A stretch of DNA of 64,000 nucleotides, from positions 2,274,722-2,338,721 of the forward strand of contig NZ_LR134440.1 in assembly GCF_900637855.1 (NCBI RefSeq). Direction: 5' to 3'. Positions 9,892 through 18,943 of this stretch are shown one piece after another (position 1 is the first letter of the stretch; every line of letters starts with the position of its first letter). This DNA comes from Neisseria animaloris (lineage in GTDB: Bacteria > Pseudomonadota > Gammaproteobacteria > Burkholderiales > Neisseriaceae). Under the pieces are notes generated by a model, which searched no databases, had not been told where the DNA came from, and saw only the letters and a program-made list of their open reading frames with translations. The position numbers and the translations under genes are program-made.

Positions 9892-10479
9892 TTAGTAATG
9901 AACAGTAACATTGACACGGTCGCTGTAACGGCCGGCAGTTTTATCTAATTCTGTACCGAGCACACGTCCATAGACAGGATGTTTGATTGTAGTAGCGATA
10001 CCTTGACCAGAACCGCTTAAAGTATTGGATCCCTGCTGATTGCCCCACACCTCTCTACGGGCATTATCTTTATACAAGGTATAAGCAATTTGATCGCTTG
10101 CAGCAGCAGTACCGCCTAACCCTTTCATGTTACCAGCACCTGCATTGTCACTTGTGCTTTCAGGAGTTAATGCTATTTGATAAGGGGTTCCTTTAGAACA
10201 ACGTACTTGAATACCTTCGTTGGAACCTGCAATACTTTGTTTATCGACCTCAGTTTTATGATTAGATGCATATTCTCCAAAGTTAATATCTGCACCAGCA
10301 GAAGGAGAGGAGTTTTCTAGACTAGGTGCGCCTCCTGTGCTGGTAGTTACTTCACAAACCGGCAAAATACGGATAGTGACGTGGAAATCAGCACTTTGAG
10401 TTGCAGCTATGGCTGCGCCTGAGCACAATGATGCGGCCATGATGGAAGTGAGGGTAGAAAGTTTTTTCACCGTATGCAT
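9892..10479 (-). CDS. Major pilin subunit of the archaic chaperone-usher pilus (SCPU domain)
   Basis: 195 residues, signal peptide ending AIAA near residue 26, then one SCPU domain: CEVTT, DINFGEYA, GIQVRCSKGTPYQIAL, SDQIAYTLYKD, REVWGN and the C-terminal strand RYSDRVNVTVHY. Two cysteines probably form the conserved disulphide. First gene of the operon, 38 bases ahead of the chaperone gene, and therefore the likely main shaft subunit (CsuA/B-like). It starts at ATG 10479 behind AAGGAAAA. The gene is richer in A+T than the three genes behind it, as expected for a fast-evolving surface antigen or separate transfer. Confidence 0.88.
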   Translation of the reverse strand: MHTVKKLSTLTSIMAASLCSGAAIAATQSADFHVTIRILPVCEVTTSTGGAPSLENSSPSAGADINFGEYASNHKTEVDKQSIAGSNEGIQVRCSKGTPYQIALTPESTSDNAGAGNMKGLGGTAAASDQIAYTLYKDNARREVWGNQQGSNTLSGSGQGIATTIKHPVYGRVLGTELDKTAGRYSDRVNVTVHY

Positions 10480-10998
10480 GTTAAATTTTCCTTGTTATTT
10501 ATTGGAATTTAAAATAATTAGATGTACTTGAGTTGACCTATGGCTATGAGAGACGGTCGTTACCGTTGTTTTCCCAAAAACAGTAATATGTTTTGACCTG
10601 CTCAAAATGATAGGCATCGTTGGGTACACCTGGATTAAAACCGCTTTTATCGTTTTCAGCCTTTTGAATCTTTAATTTACCCGTTAAAATATTCCAAATG
10701 GATAAAAATATAATAAAAACAGTTATTTATAAAGCCTCGCTATTATCATTTTATTTACAAAAAATATCAAATTGTTTACTGTTTCTTTCGTTTTTTTGTT
10801 GGAAGTTAGTTGCACCCTAAACATATAGATGAAGAGGCTTTGTTTTTGAAAGATGTCAAAGTGATGTGTCGATACGGCTGTCTTGATAAATCAAGACAGC
10901 CGTGTCGATAGATATTTCACATGCTTTAGCGGAGATTTTTCAACTGGCAGACTTAGCAGGCACGGTTTGAATATTGTTTGAATGCCCGCTTACTCAGT
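10480..10998. other. Long AT-rich leader region upstream of the pilus operon
   Basis: 519 bases with no convincing gene. The stretch 10690-10800 is strongly AT-rich and is the natural place for the pilus promoter and for nucleoid-protein control. At 10874-10903 lies a perfect 14-bp stem (ACGGCTGTCTTGAT and its complement) with a 2-base loop; it has no T-run on either side and is flanked by the short direct repeat GTGTCGATA. No clear -35/-10 pair stands out. Confidence 0.6.
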
Positions 10999-11841
10999 TT
11001 ATTGATATTCAGATGATTCGGCTGTTTCCAGCTCGTCGTTTTTAACGTGTATTTCAATCTCGGCAAAATTCTCGGGCTGAATAATGCGTACCAAGCCTTC
11101 TTTTGCCAATTCCAGCAAAGCGATAAAGTTGACCACCACATAAGCGATGCCCTGTTCAGGATGGAACAGCTCGGAAAAACGGCATTGCCCGTGTTCGTTC
11201 AGGCGGCGCAAGATGCTGCTCATTTGGGCGCGCACCGAAATCGCTTCCTGTACCACGGCATGGCTGCGGGTATGTTTGGCGCGGGAAAGGATGTTCAGCC
11301 ATGCTTGCGTGAGATCGGCAACGTGTACGTCGGGCAGTTTGGCTTCAACCGCGATTTCCAGCGGCAGGTAAGCCCATGCAAAATCGCGTCCGGCGCGGGG
11401 CAGGGCATCCAAACCGGCGGCGGCGAGCTTCATTTGTTCGTAAGCCAGCAGGCGGCGCACCAATTCGGCGCGCGGGTCGGCTTCTTCGCCTTCTTCGATG
11501 CCGGCCGGTTGCGGCAGCAGCAGGCGCGATTTAATTTCAATCAGCACCGCCGCCATCAGCAGATATTCCGCAGCCAAATCAAACTGATAAGCCTCCATTT
11601 GGGCGATATAGTGCAGATATTGCTCGGTGATTTTTATCATCGGAATATCCAGCACATCGATATTCTGCTTGCGGATCAGGTAAAGCAGCAAATCCAGCGG
11701 CCCTTGAAAGCTGTGTAGCACCACCTTGAGCGCATCGGGCGGGATAAACAAATCCTGCGGCACGTCGGTAACGGGCTGGCCGAAAATCCATGCGACGGCG
11801 TTTTCAGACGGCCTGTTGGTGTGTTCGGCTGTCGAAGTCAT
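10999..11841 (-). CDS. scpA: Segregation and condensation protein A
   Basis: 280 residues. ScpA is the kleisin that bridges SMC heads and ScpB in the bacterial condensin acting on the nucleoid. The N-terminal family block is clear: FQGPLDLLLYLIRKQNIDVLDIP at residues ~49-71, then EAYQFDLAAEYLLMAAVLIEIKSRLLLPQ. The C-terminal winged-helix region (FSELFHPEQ... VVNFIALLELAKEG) contacts the SMC head. The start overlaps the stop of the upstream tcdA by ATGA, so the two are co-translated. No scpB or smc gene is in the window. The residues before ~40 are poorly conserved. Confidence 0.95.
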   Translation of the reverse strand: MTSTAEHTNRPSENAVAWIFGQPVTDVPQDLFIPPDALKVVLHSFQGPLDLLLYLIRKQNIDVLDIPMIKITEQYLHYIAQMEAYQFDLAAEYLLMAAVLIEIKSRLLLPQPAGIEEGEEADPRAELVRRLLAYEQMKLAAAGLDALPRAGRDFAWAYLPLEIAVEAKLPDVHVADLTQAWLNILSRAKHTRSHAVVQEAISVRAQMSSILRRLNEHGQCRFSELFHPEQGIAYVVVNFIALLELAKEGLVRIIQPENFAEIEIHVKNDELETAESSEYQ

Positions 11842-12614
11842 TTCCGATTACCTATATGGTCGATAGCTGCCTGCGCACAATACAGGCCGAATGATGCGGT
11901 AACCAACATGCTCGCGCCGTAACCCGCGCAGGACAATCCTTGCGGGGCGGCATCGGCGGCGCAGGCTTCGCCCGATTGCGGCGGGGTGATGTTTTCGGTG
12001 GAAAACACGCAGGGTACGTTCATTTTGGCTTTGGTGTCGCGGGAAAAGCCGTAGCGTTTGCGTAGGGTGTAGCGCAGGTTGGCGAGCAGCGGGTCGTGGG
12101 TTACGCGGCTCAAATCGGCCGTTTGAATCAGCGCGGGGTTTTTCTGTCCGCCGGCACCGCCGCTGAGGATAAAAGGTTGTTTATGTTGGACGAAATAGGC
12201 CGCCATTGCTGATTTTACGCGCACTTGGTCGATGGCGTCGATCACAAAATCGAAAGGCCGTCTGAACAGTTCGTCGAGGTTTTCTTCGGTAACGAAGTCT
12301 TCGATTTCGGTTACTTGGCAGGCGGGGTTGATTTGCAGGATACGTTCGTGCAGCGAGCTGACTTTGGCTTTGCCGAATTCGGAAGTCAGCGCGGGAAGCT
12401 GGCGGTTGACGTTGGATTCGGCCACGTTGTCCAAATCAATCAAGGTCAGACGGCCGATGCCGGTGCGTGCGAGTGCTTCTACCGCCCAAGAGCCGACACC
12501 GCCGACGCCCACCACGCACACATGCGCCCGACTGAAATGTTGCAGGGCTTTGGTGCCATACAGGCGGGCAATGCCGCCGAAGCGGCGTGAAGAGACGGAA
12601 GCGGGGCGGGACAT
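11838..12614 (-). CDS. tcdA: tRNA threonylcarbamoyladenosine dehydratase (ThiF/MoeB/HesA family)
   Basis: 258 residues from ATG 12614 (RBS AAGG 12 bases upstream; an in-frame ATG at 12638 lacks a site). TcdA, formerly YgdL/CsdL, uses ATP to cyclise t6A37 of ANN-decoding tRNAs to the cyclic form. The N-terminus RRFGGIARLYG is typical of TcdA. The nucleotide-binding loop GVGGVGSWAVEALARTG, DLDNVAESNVNRQ and VIDAIDQVRVK are E1-like motifs. A CxGxxxGxCGxDPR-type zinc site is not evident; cysteines near the C-terminus may substitute. It is operonic with scpA through a 4-base overlap and divergent from uspA. Confidence 0.93.
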   Translation of the reverse strand: MSRPASVSSRRFGGIARLYGTKALQHFSRAHVCVVGVGGVGSWAVEALARTGIGRLTLIDLDNVAESNVNRQLPALTSEFGKAKVSSLHERILQINPACQVTEIEDFVTEENLDELFRRPFDFVIDAIDQVRVKSAMAAYFVQHKQPFILSGGAGGQKNPALIQTADLSRVTHDPLLANLRYTLRKRYGFSRDTKAKMNVPCVFSTENITPPQSGEACAADAAPQGLSCAGYGASMLVTASFGLYCAQAAIDHIGNRK

Positions 12615-12754
12615 AAACAGTGCCTTGTGATAAATCAAAATTCAACAAAAAAACGCTGGCAAAACAGCGCAGGAGTATTATACTGCAAGCTCATTAATGA
12701 ATCACATTTCACACAACAGGCCGGTAGGTTCCGGTGATGGGAAAGGAGAAGACG

Positions 12755-13219
12755 ATGTACAAACATTTAGTGGTTGCCGTTGACGGCAGTGCTACTGCGC
12801 TGAACGCTTTGCAGCATGCTTCCGAGTTGGCGCGGATGGGTAGTGCGCAACTGACTCTGGTACATGTGGCCAATCCTGCCGAATACATGGCGCTGGCTCC
12901 CGAATTCCTGCAACACGAAAGTTATGAAGCCGCCGCCATCGCGCAGGGTAACGAGGTGTTGGAATTTGCGGAAAAAAGCGCGAAGGAAAAAGGCGTTGCC
13001 AATGTAGCCAAGCATTTGCTGGTGGCTAATAAAGGCGCACGTGAAATGGCTCAGGACTTAGTAGATTACGCTGATGAGCAGGGTGCCGATCTTTTGGTGC
13101 TCGGCACGCACGGCCGTAGCGGTTTGATGCACCTTTTGATGGGCAGCTTTGCCGAAACCGTGATGCGCCAAAGCCATTTGCCGCTGTTAGTGATTCGCAG
13201 CGTATCCGAAGAAGAATAA
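12755..13219 (+). CDS. uspA: Universal stress protein (UspA family)
   Basis: 154 residues starting at ATG 12755 behind AAAGGAGAAG; an in-frame ATG at 12734 comes before that site and is less likely. Single Usp domain: YKHLVVAVDGS (strand 1 and nucleotide-binding Asp), LTLVHVA, and the ATP-binding pattern G-2X-G-9X-GS read as GTHGRSGLMHLLMGS near residues 116-131. It therefore belongs to the ATP-binding UspFG-like branch rather than to UspA in the strict sense. It stands alone, divergent from tcdA, and ends before an imperfect uptake-sequence hairpin. Role in stress survival is known for the family only. Confidence 0.92.
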   Translation: MYKHLVVAVDGSATALNALQHASELARMGSAQLTLVHVANPAEYMALAPEFLQHESYEAAAIAQGNEVLEFAEKSAKEKGVANVAKHLLVANKGAREMAQDLVDYADEQGADLLVLGTHGRSGLMHLLMGSFAETVMRQSHLPLLVIRSVSEEE

Positions 13220-13238
13220 GTTATCGTTTGAAATAAAA

Positions 13239-13288
13239 ACGGGCCGTTTGGAAAATATCATTAGCATGTTTTCAGACGGCCTTTTTTA
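13239..13288 (+). terminator. Imperfect uptake-sequence hairpin after uspA
   Basis: GGGCCGTTTGGAAAA (from 13241) pairs imperfectly with TTTTCAGACGGCC (ending 13281), followed by six T. The left arm is a degenerate uptake word with two mismatches. Confidence 0.65.
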
Positions 13289-13434
13289 ATGTTGTCTGAT
13301 AAAAGCGTATCGAGGTTTGGAGTTTGTCTGAATCGAGAGGAGGGAAGTTGGTTTTCTGTATACAAACCAAGCTGCCGATGCGGTTCCGACAGGCTGCGGG
13401 CTTATTTTTCGTTGTGTTTTTTAAGGAAACTGCC

Positions 13435-13965
13435 ATGAAGAAAGAAGCACTGTTTGTTGTGATTGCCGGGTTGTTGAGTGTTCATTTTGCCGTTGCCGCG
13501 CCGCCGACACCTACCCAAACGGATAAAACACCGGTGGATAGAAGCGTACAGGTTTATAAAAAAAGCAAGCTGATGCAGTGGAACCGCGAGAAAGCAGGCG
13601 GTGGCGAGGGGCCTTTGTTGGGTGAATTTGCCTATACGCGCCATCAAACAGACGATCAGGACGCGTTTAGGGAGGCCGGTTGGCTGACTTTGCCCAAGGG
13701 TGCATCCATCGGGCTGCATAAGCATATAGATAATGAAGACGTTTATATTATCGTGTCGGGAAAAGGGCTGTTTACCGATTCGAATAACAAAGAAACCCGC
13801 GTAGGGCCGGGAGATATTACGATTGCCCGTCCGGGACAGAGCCATGCTTTAAAAAATATAGGCAGCAAACCGTTGGTGTTTATCAATGTGGTTGCCCAGC
13901 GCGCACCTTCTGCGGTTAACCCTGCTGCAGGTAAAGTTGCACCGGTAAAAGAGCAGGCTAAGTAG
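13435..13965 (+). CDS. Exported cupin-domain protein
   Basis: 176 residues from ATG 13435 (RBS AAGGAA). A signal peptide, MKKEALFVVIAGLLSVHFAVA, is followed by a Pro/Thr linker and one cupin domain (~70-160). The metal-binding cupin motifs can be followed: GLHKHIDNEDVYIIVSGKG (two His, one Glu position) and GPGDITIARPGQSHALKN (final His). The fold is common to isomerases, dioxygenases and sugar binders, so the substrate is unknown. The chain ends in a basic/Pro tail. A stand-alone gene followed by a terminator hairpin. An upstream in-frame ATG at 13324 has no function in view, because it would bury the signal peptide. Confidence 0.85.
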   Translation: MKKEALFVVIAGLLSVHFAVAAPPTPTQTDKTPVDRSVQVYKKSKLMQWNREKAGGGEGPLLGEFAYTRHQTDDQDAFREAGWLTLPKGASIGLHKHIDNEDVYIIVSGKGLFTDSNNKETRVGPGDITIARPGQSHALKNIGSKPLVFINVVAQRAPSAVNPAAGKVAPVKEQAK

Positions 13966-14449
13966 TATTGTTTTGGGGAAAGATAGAGGCTGTCTGAAAA
14001 GTTTTCAGGCGGCCTCTTTTTATCAAGGGGGGGAGTGTTTAGCCGTAATATAAATATGTACTACAGATTACAATGGTTTTAGGCCGTCTTAATATTTGAC
14101 GAATTTCATCCGGCCGGTGTTTGGTACTGCTGCAATTAAATTTTTGCGTGGTTGCCGGTTGTCATGCGAACAGACAGTGTTCGAAGGCATGGATTGTGAT
14201 TTTGACCTTTATTCTGGCGGAGAATTTGATGTACATTGGCATGCAATTGCAATTTGTAAAGATCGAGGCCGTCTGAAAATGTAGTCGCGTGAAACCGATT
14301 GAGTAGAAAAACTTTTTTCAGACGGCCTCTTGCTGAAAAAGACGGTTTCCGGCTATGGATTATTCCTGCGATTAGTGGTATTTTCGCATTAACTTTGTCG
14401 ACAATGCACAAAGTACAATCAGAAAAACATTCAATTCAGGAGAATCATC
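13966..14449. other. Intergenic region ahead of malate synthase
   Basis: 484 bases with the cupin terminator, an inverted uptake-sequence pair with a long loop (about 14267-14278 and 14319-14330), and no believable gene. The glcB promoter must lie after the second uptake word, but I see no strong hexamers. The 62-residue frame at 14096-14284 runs into an uptake word and resembles nothing. Confidence 0.6.
13985..14022 (+). terminator. Hairpin after the cupin gene
   Basis: GAGGCTGTCTGAAAA and TTTTCAGGCGGCCTC pair with a few wobbles, followed by TTTTT. Both arms are variants of the uptake sequence. Confidence 0.75.
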
Positions 14450-16627
14450 ATGGCATACAACTACACCCAAGCCGCCGGTTTGCAGGTGGACAACCATCTC
14501 TATCAATTCATCGAAAACGAAGTGCTTGCCGAACACCCCAACGTGAAATCCGCCCAATTCTGGCAGGGCTTCACCGAGCTGGTGCAAAAGTTCGCCCCGC
14601 GCAACCGTGCCCTGCTGGAAAAACGCGACCAAATCCAAGCCAAAATCGACGCATGGCACAAGCAAAACGCCGGCGCGGTTAAAGATGAAGCCGCTTATCA
14701 GGCGTTTTTGAAAGAGTTGGGTTATTTGGTTGATGTGCCGTCCGAATTCAAAATTTCTACTCAAAATGTAGACCGCGAGCTTTCCGAGCAAGCAGGCCCG
14801 CAATTGGTGGTGCCGATTAACAATGCCCGCTACGCCCTGAACGCCGCCAACGCCCGCTGGGGCAGCCTGTATGACGCGCTTTACGGCACCGATGCCGTTG
14901 ACCAAAGCGGCGACTTGGCACCCGGCAAAGGCTACAACCCCAAACGCGGCGATGCCGTGATTACGGCCGCCCGCGAATTTCTCGACAACAGCATTCCCCT
15001 TGCCAACGGCAGCCATAAAGACGTTATCGCCTACCAAGTAGCCGAAGGCCGTCTGAAAGCCACCTTGAAAGACGGCGGCGAGAGCGGTTTGGCCTCTCCC
15101 GAATTATTCGTCGGCTACAACGGCAGTGCCGACGCGCCCGCTTCCCTGCTGTTCCTGCACAACGGCCTGCACATCGACATCTTAATCGACAAAAACAGCG
15201 CCATCGGCAGCCAAGACCCGGCAGGCGTGAAAGACATCATCTTAGAAGCCGCCTTGAGCACCATTATGGACTGCGAAGACTCCGTAGCCGCTGTCGACGG
15301 CGAAGACAAAGCGCTGGTATACGCCAACTGGCTCGGCCTGATGAACGGCACGCTCACCGAAGAAGTGGAAAAAGGCGGCAAAACCTTTACCCGCAAACTC
15401 AATGCCGACCGCGAATACACCAAACCCGACGGCAGCGGCCAATTCAAACTGCCCGGCCGCTCGCTGCTGTTTATCCGTAACGTCGGCCACCTGATGACCA
15501 CGCCCGCCGTACTCGATTCAGACGGCAACGAAATCCCCGAAGGCATTCTCGACGGCGTGATGACCGCCTTAATCGCCCCGTTCGACCTCAACCGCAGCGA
15601 AAACAAAAACAGCCGTTCCGGTTCCGTCTATATCGTAAAACCGAAAATGCACGGCCCCGAAGAAGTTGCCTTTGCCAACGAACTGTTCGCCGCGTTTGAA
15701 GACTTGGGCAAACTGCCGCGCAACACCCTGAAAATGGGCATTATGGACGAAGAGCGCCGCACCTCCGCCAACCTCGCCGCCTGTATCCAAGCCGCCAAAG
15801 ACCGCGTGGTGTTTATCAACACCGGCTTCCTCGACCGCACTGGCGACGAAATGCACACCTCCATGCACGGCGGCGCGTTCATCCGCAAAGGCGACATGAA
15901 AGCCAGCAAATGGATCAACGCCTACGAATTAAGCAACGTCCAAACCGGCCTGCAATGCGGCTTGCGCGGCAAAGCCCAAATCGGTAAAGGCATGTGGGCC
16001 ATGCCCGATTTGATGGCCGAAATGCTCAAGCAGAAAATCGGCCACCCCAAATCAGGTGCCACCACCGCTTGGGTGCCGTCGCCCACCGCAGCCACCCTGC
16101 ACGCCACGCACTATCATCAAGTGAACGTGTTTGACGTGCAGCAGGGTTTGTTGGCGCAAGAGCCGAAAAACTACACCGACGACCTGCTCACCATTCCGTT
16201 CGCCGCCGAACGCAACTGGTCTGCCGCCGACATCCAGCAAGAATTGGACAACAACTGCCAAGGCATTCTCGGCTATGTGGTGCGTTGGGTAGAACAAGGC
16301 GTAGGCTGCTCGAAAGTGCCCGACATTCACAACGTCGGCCTGATGGAAGACCGCGCCACCCTGCGCATTTCCAGCCAACACATCGCCAACTGGCTGCTGC
16401 ACGGCGTAGTCAGCGAAGCGCAAGTGCGCGAAACGTTGGAGCGCATGGCCGGCGTGGTGGACAAACAAAACGAAGGCGATGCGGCATACACGCCGATGGT
16501 CGGCCGTTTCGACACCTCCCCCGCCTTCCTCGCCGCCTGTGACTTGGTGTTTAAAGGCACGGAACAGCCGAACGGCTACACCGAACCGCTGCTGCACCGG
16601 TGGAGACGTGTTGCGAAGCTAAAATAG
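14450..16627 (+). CDS. glcB: Malate synthase G
   Basis: 725 residues. It condenses glyoxylate with acetyl-CoA to malate, the second step of the glyoxylate bypass, and the route for glycolate use. The single-chain ~720-residue G form is recognised by [27 protein letters not shown] (catalytic acid region), [15 protein letters not shown], the ~[11 protein letters not shown] loop with its catalytic Arg, [14 protein letters not shown], and [25 protein letters not shown]. The start is preceded by TTCAGGAGA. It is monocistronic, with no isocitrate lyase in the window. The last dozen residues ([12 protein letters not shown]) deviate from the usual end, with no effect expected on the active site. Confidence 0.97.
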   Translation: MAYNYTQAAGLQVDNHLYQFIENEVLAEHPNVKSAQFWQGFTELVQKFAPRNRALLEKRDQIQAKIDAWHKQNAGAVKDEAAYQAFLKELGYLVDVPSEFKISTQNVDRELSEQAGPQLVVPINNARYALNAANARWGSLYDALYGTDAVDQSGDLAPGKGYNPKRGDAVITAAREFLDNSIPLANGSHKDVIAYQVAEGRLKATLKDGGESGLASPELFVGYNGSADAPASLLFLHNGLHIDILIDKNSAIGSQDPAGVKDIILEAALSTIMDCEDSVAAVDGEDKALVYANWLGLMNGTLTEEVEKGGKTFTRKLNADREYTKPDGSGQFKLPGRSLLFIRNVGHLMTTPAVLDSDGNEIPEGILDGVMTALIAPFDLNRSENKNSRSGSVYIVKPKMHGPEEVAFANELFAAFEDLGKLPRNTLKMGIMDEERRTSANLAACIQAAKDRVVFINTGFLDRTGDEMHTSMHGGAFIRKGDMKASKWINAYELSNVQTGLQCGLRGKAQIGKGMWAMPDLMAEMLKQKIGHPKSGATTAWVPSPTAATLHATHYHQVNVFDVQQGLLAQEPKNYTDDLLTIPFAAERNWSAADIQQELDNNCQGILGYVVRWVEQGVGCSKVPDIHNVGLMEDRATLRISSQHIANWLLHGVVSEAQVRETLERMAGVVDKQNEGDAAYTPMVGRFDTSPAFLAACDLVFKGTEQPNGYTEPLLHRWRRVAKLK

Positions 16628-16655
16628 TAAACTGAATATAAAAATATATTTTTTA

Positions 16656-16694
16656 AAAAGCTATTTGAAGTTTTTTCAAGTGGCTTTTTTTTAT
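16656..16694 (+). terminator. Rho-independent terminator of glcB (not uptake-sequence based)
   Basis: AAGCTATTTGAA pairs with TTCAAGTGGCTT (two mismatched or wobble positions) over a T-rich loop and runs into a stretch of T (16685-16692). Confidence 0.75.
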
Positions 16695-17090
16695 GGGTTT
16701 AAATGACAACGGATGAATCTCGTGGGGTTGGTGAGGTATTTCAGGTGCACCTACTCCAACCTCTGCTGTTTAATAGTGAATAGTGCGATGAAAAACTTTC
16801 GCCATATCTTGAGAAGGTAGAAATAATCAGAATTAAATTGTTGAAAATACTATGATATTAGATTTTTTGATGGTGGGATGAATTTTCAATAACTATCGGT
16901 TTAGAGTTTTTATTTTATTATTTAAAAAACCGTTTATCATAAGAAAGTACCGTTCAATATGATAATTGGAAGAATGTAAGAACTTAAATTAGAATAATTA
17001 TGCAAATTATTGTAAGCCTTAATGAATTCTTATGCTTACTATGAAATTTGTTGAAAATATATTTAAAACTTACATTTGGGAGTATCAATT
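16695..17090. other. AT-rich region upstream of the Pro/Cys repeat gene
   Basis: About 400 bases. A small foldable segment lies at 16726-16761 (GGTTGG ... CCAACC enclosing the palindrome AGGTGCACCT at 16743-16752). After 16800 the DNA is extremely AT-rich with no uptake sequences, unlike the surrounding genome. No gene can be supported. Confidence 0.5.
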
Positions 17091-17768
17091 ATGAAAGATT
17101 TTTATTCCGGCTATCAAGCGGGAGCATCTTCGGATACAGCTTATGATTTTTGCTTCGAACCTGAAATAGATCCCGGTACATTGCCAGAACTGGATCCTTG
17201 CCCGTTGCCAGAACCTGAACTGGATTGCCCGCTGCCGGAGCCTCTGCCATTACCGGATCCGGATTGCCTGTTGCCAGAGCCTCTGCCATTACCAGATCCG
17301 GATTGCCTGATACCGGAACCCGAGCCGGATTGCCCGATTCCGGAACCCGAGCCGGATTGCCCGATTCCGGAACCCGAGCCGGATTGCCCGATTCCGGAGC
17401 CCGAGCCGGATTGCCCGATTCCGGAACCTGAGCCGGATTGCCCGATTCCGGAACCCGAGCCGGATTGTCCTGTACCGGAACCCTGCCCACCATGTCTGGA
17501 ACCTGATTGGGGTTGGGATTGTGCCATCCCATATCATAATGTAGGTGCGGACTTGCAAAGTAACGGAAGTCAAGATAACGGTATCGTTATTAACGACCTA
17601 TTTGCAGTAAACACACACAACATCGGAGATCTTGTTTTCACTGAAAGCAATACTACTTGGGATAATGTGGCCGCTGATTTTACTGCAGGTGGTTACGGCG
17701 TTGACAGCGGTTATGCCGCCGGCCAAGATCAAATCCAACAACAAACTCAAAATCAGGGCATTATCTGA
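17091..17768 (+). CDS. Unrecognised acidic Pro/Glu/Asp/Cys tandem-repeat protein
   Basis: 225 residues from ATG 17091 (RBS GGGAG, 10 bases upstream). I do not recognise it. Residues 1-~45 have no signal peptide. Residues ~49-74 are two 13-residue units ending DCL, and ~75-128 are six 9-residue units of the type PEPEPDCPI, so a cysteine recurs every 9 residues in a rigid, highly acidic, Pro-rich rod. The C-terminal ~85 residues are non-repetitive and rich in Asn, Asp, Gly and Gln (NDLFAVNTHNIGDLVFTES; QQQTQNQ). Regular Cys spacing could bind metal or form disulphides, but this is inference. It stands alone between AT-rich DNA and a terminator; the array is likely to vary in length between strains. 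Confidence 0.75.
   Translation: MKDFYSGYQAGASSDTAYDFCFEPEIDPGTLPELDPCPLPEPELDCPLPEPLPLPDPDCLLPEPLPLPDPDCLIPEPEPDCPIPEPEPDCPIPEPEPDCPIPEPEPDCPIPEPEPDCPIPEPEPDCPVPEPCPPCLEPDWGWDCAIPYHNVGADLQSNGSQDNGIVINDLFAVNTHNIGDLVFTESNTTWDNVAADFTAGGYGVDSGYAAGQDQIQQQTQNQGII
17235..17474 (+). repeat. Nested tandem repeats: 2 x 39 bp then 6 x 27 bp
   Basis: Two 39-base units (17235-17273 and 17274-17312) are followed without a gap by six 27-base units (starting 17313, 17340, 17367, 17394, 17421, 17448). The 27-base units differ at only a few positions and keep the reading frame, each encoding PEPEPDCPI or close. They lie wholly inside the repeat-protein gene; there are no spacers, so this is not a CRISPR array. 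Confidence 0.95.
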
Positions 17769-17794
17769 TAAATTAGAGTGGTGAATGATTGAAC

Positions 17795-17836
17795 AAAGGC
17801 CGTCTGAAAATCATGTTTTCAGACGGCCTTTTTTCC
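17795..17836 (+). terminator. Uptake-sequence hairpin after the repeat-protein gene
   Basis: AGGCCGTCTGAA (17797-17808) and its complement (17818-17829), extended by flanking A/T pairs and followed by TTTTTT. Confidence 0.85.
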
Positions 17837-17926
17837 TTCGTTTTGTAAACAATCCGCATCCGATACAAGAATTCGGCTAAAATAATAGCTTTCGCAAATA
17901 CCGCTTAAATTCACAAAGAGAAAGCC

Positions 17927-18787
17927 ATGTCAGACATCAGCCTGAAGAAAATCTATTCCGGTAAAGTCCGTGATTTATACGAAATCGACAACCGGCGCAT
18001 GTTGATAGTTGCATCCGACCGCCTTTCCGCATTCGACGTAATTCTCAGTAATCCCATTCCCGGCAAGGGCGAAATCCTTACCCATATCTCAAACTTTTGG
18101 TTTAAAAAGCTTGCCCACATCATGCCCAACCACTTTACCGGCGACACCGTGTACGACGTTTTGCCCGAAGCCGAAGCTAAAGCATTGGAAAACCGTGCCG
18201 TCGTTGCCAAAAAACTCACGCCAGTGAAAGTGGAAGCCATCGTACGCGGCTATCTGGCCGGCAGCGGTTGGAAAGATTATTGCAAAACCGGTACAGTATG
18301 CGGCATTAAATTGCCCGAAGGCATGCAGGAGGCGCAGCAATTGCCCGAAGTGATTTTTACCCCGTCTACCAAAGCGGCGGTTGGCGATCACGATGAAAAC
18401 ATCAGCTTTGAAGAGTGCGAAAACATTATCGGCAAACAGCTTGCCGCCGAAGTGCGAAGCAAGGCCATCCGGCTTTACGGTGAAGCGGCAGCATACGCCA
18501 AAACCCGCGGCATCATCATCTGCGACACCAAATTTGAATTCGGCTTGGATGAAAACGGTACGTTGACCTTGATGGATGAAGTGCTTACGCCTGATTCCAG
18601 CCGTTTCTGGCCGGCAGACCAATACCGGGTAGGAACCAACCCGCCGTCGTTCGACAAGCAGTTCGTACGCGACTGGCTGGAGCAAAGCGGCTGGAACAAA
18701 CAGGCTCCCGCGCCTAAAGTGCCCGACGATGTGATCCGCAAAACCGTTGAAAAATATCAGGAAGCATTAAATCTACTGACTCGGTGA
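17927..18787 (+). CDS. purC: Phosphoribosylaminoimidazole-succinocarboxamide synthase
   Basis: 286 residues. It joins CAIR and aspartate with ATP to give SAICAR in de novo purine synthesis. Family motifs: [73 protein letters not shown], and [13 protein letters not shown] near the C-terminal third. This is the long (~290-residue) form, resembling yeast Ade1 and the betaproteobacterial enzymes, rather than the ~240-residue E. coli form. ATG 17927 follows AGAGAAAG. A strong uptake-sequence hairpin separates it from the next gene. Confidence 0.96.
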   Translation: MSDISLKKIYSGKVRDLYEIDNRRMLIVASDRLSAFDVILSNPIPGKGEILTHISNFWFKKLAHIMPNHFTGDTVYDVLPEAEAKALENRAVVAKKLTPVKVEAIVRGYLAGSGWKDYCKTGTVCGIKLPEGMQEAQQLPEVIFTPSTKAAVGDHDENISFEECENIIGKQLAAEVRSKAIRLYGEAAAYAKTRGIIICDTKFEFGLDENGTLTLMDEVLTPDSSRFWPADQYRVGTNPPSFDKQFVRDWLEQSGWNKQAPAPKVPDDVIRKTVEKYQEALNLLTR

Positions 18788-18816
18788 TAATTGGAGTTTG
18801 TTACTTCCGATACATC

Positions 18817-18866
18817 GAGAGGCCGTCTGAAAACCTGCAAACGAGGGTTTTCAGACGGCCTCTCTT
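18817..18866 (+). terminator. Uptake-sequence hairpin after purC
   Basis: GAGAGGCCGTCTGAAAACC pairs with its complement over a 12-base loop. It lies inside a possible N-terminal extension of the next frame, which argues that the next gene starts after it. Confidence 0.8.
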
Positions 18867-18943
18867 GCAGGATATATGTTATATTCGATGCATTGCCGAC
18901 GGATTATGCCGTTTATTACCAACAATTCATTGATATTTTAACC

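Noticed and set aside
14096..14284. 62-residue gene ahead of glcB
   Set aside because: No ribosome-binding site, ends in an uptake word, no familiar features.
17313..17474. CRISPR-like run of 27-base repeats
   Set aside because: The repeats are contiguous with no spacers, keep one reading frame and lie inside a gene with a good ribosome-binding site.
18791..18943. N-terminal extension of the EEP protein
   Set aside because: It begins 3 bases after purC and runs through the purC terminator hairpin; its sequence (RGRLKTCKRGFSDGL) is just translated uptake sequence.
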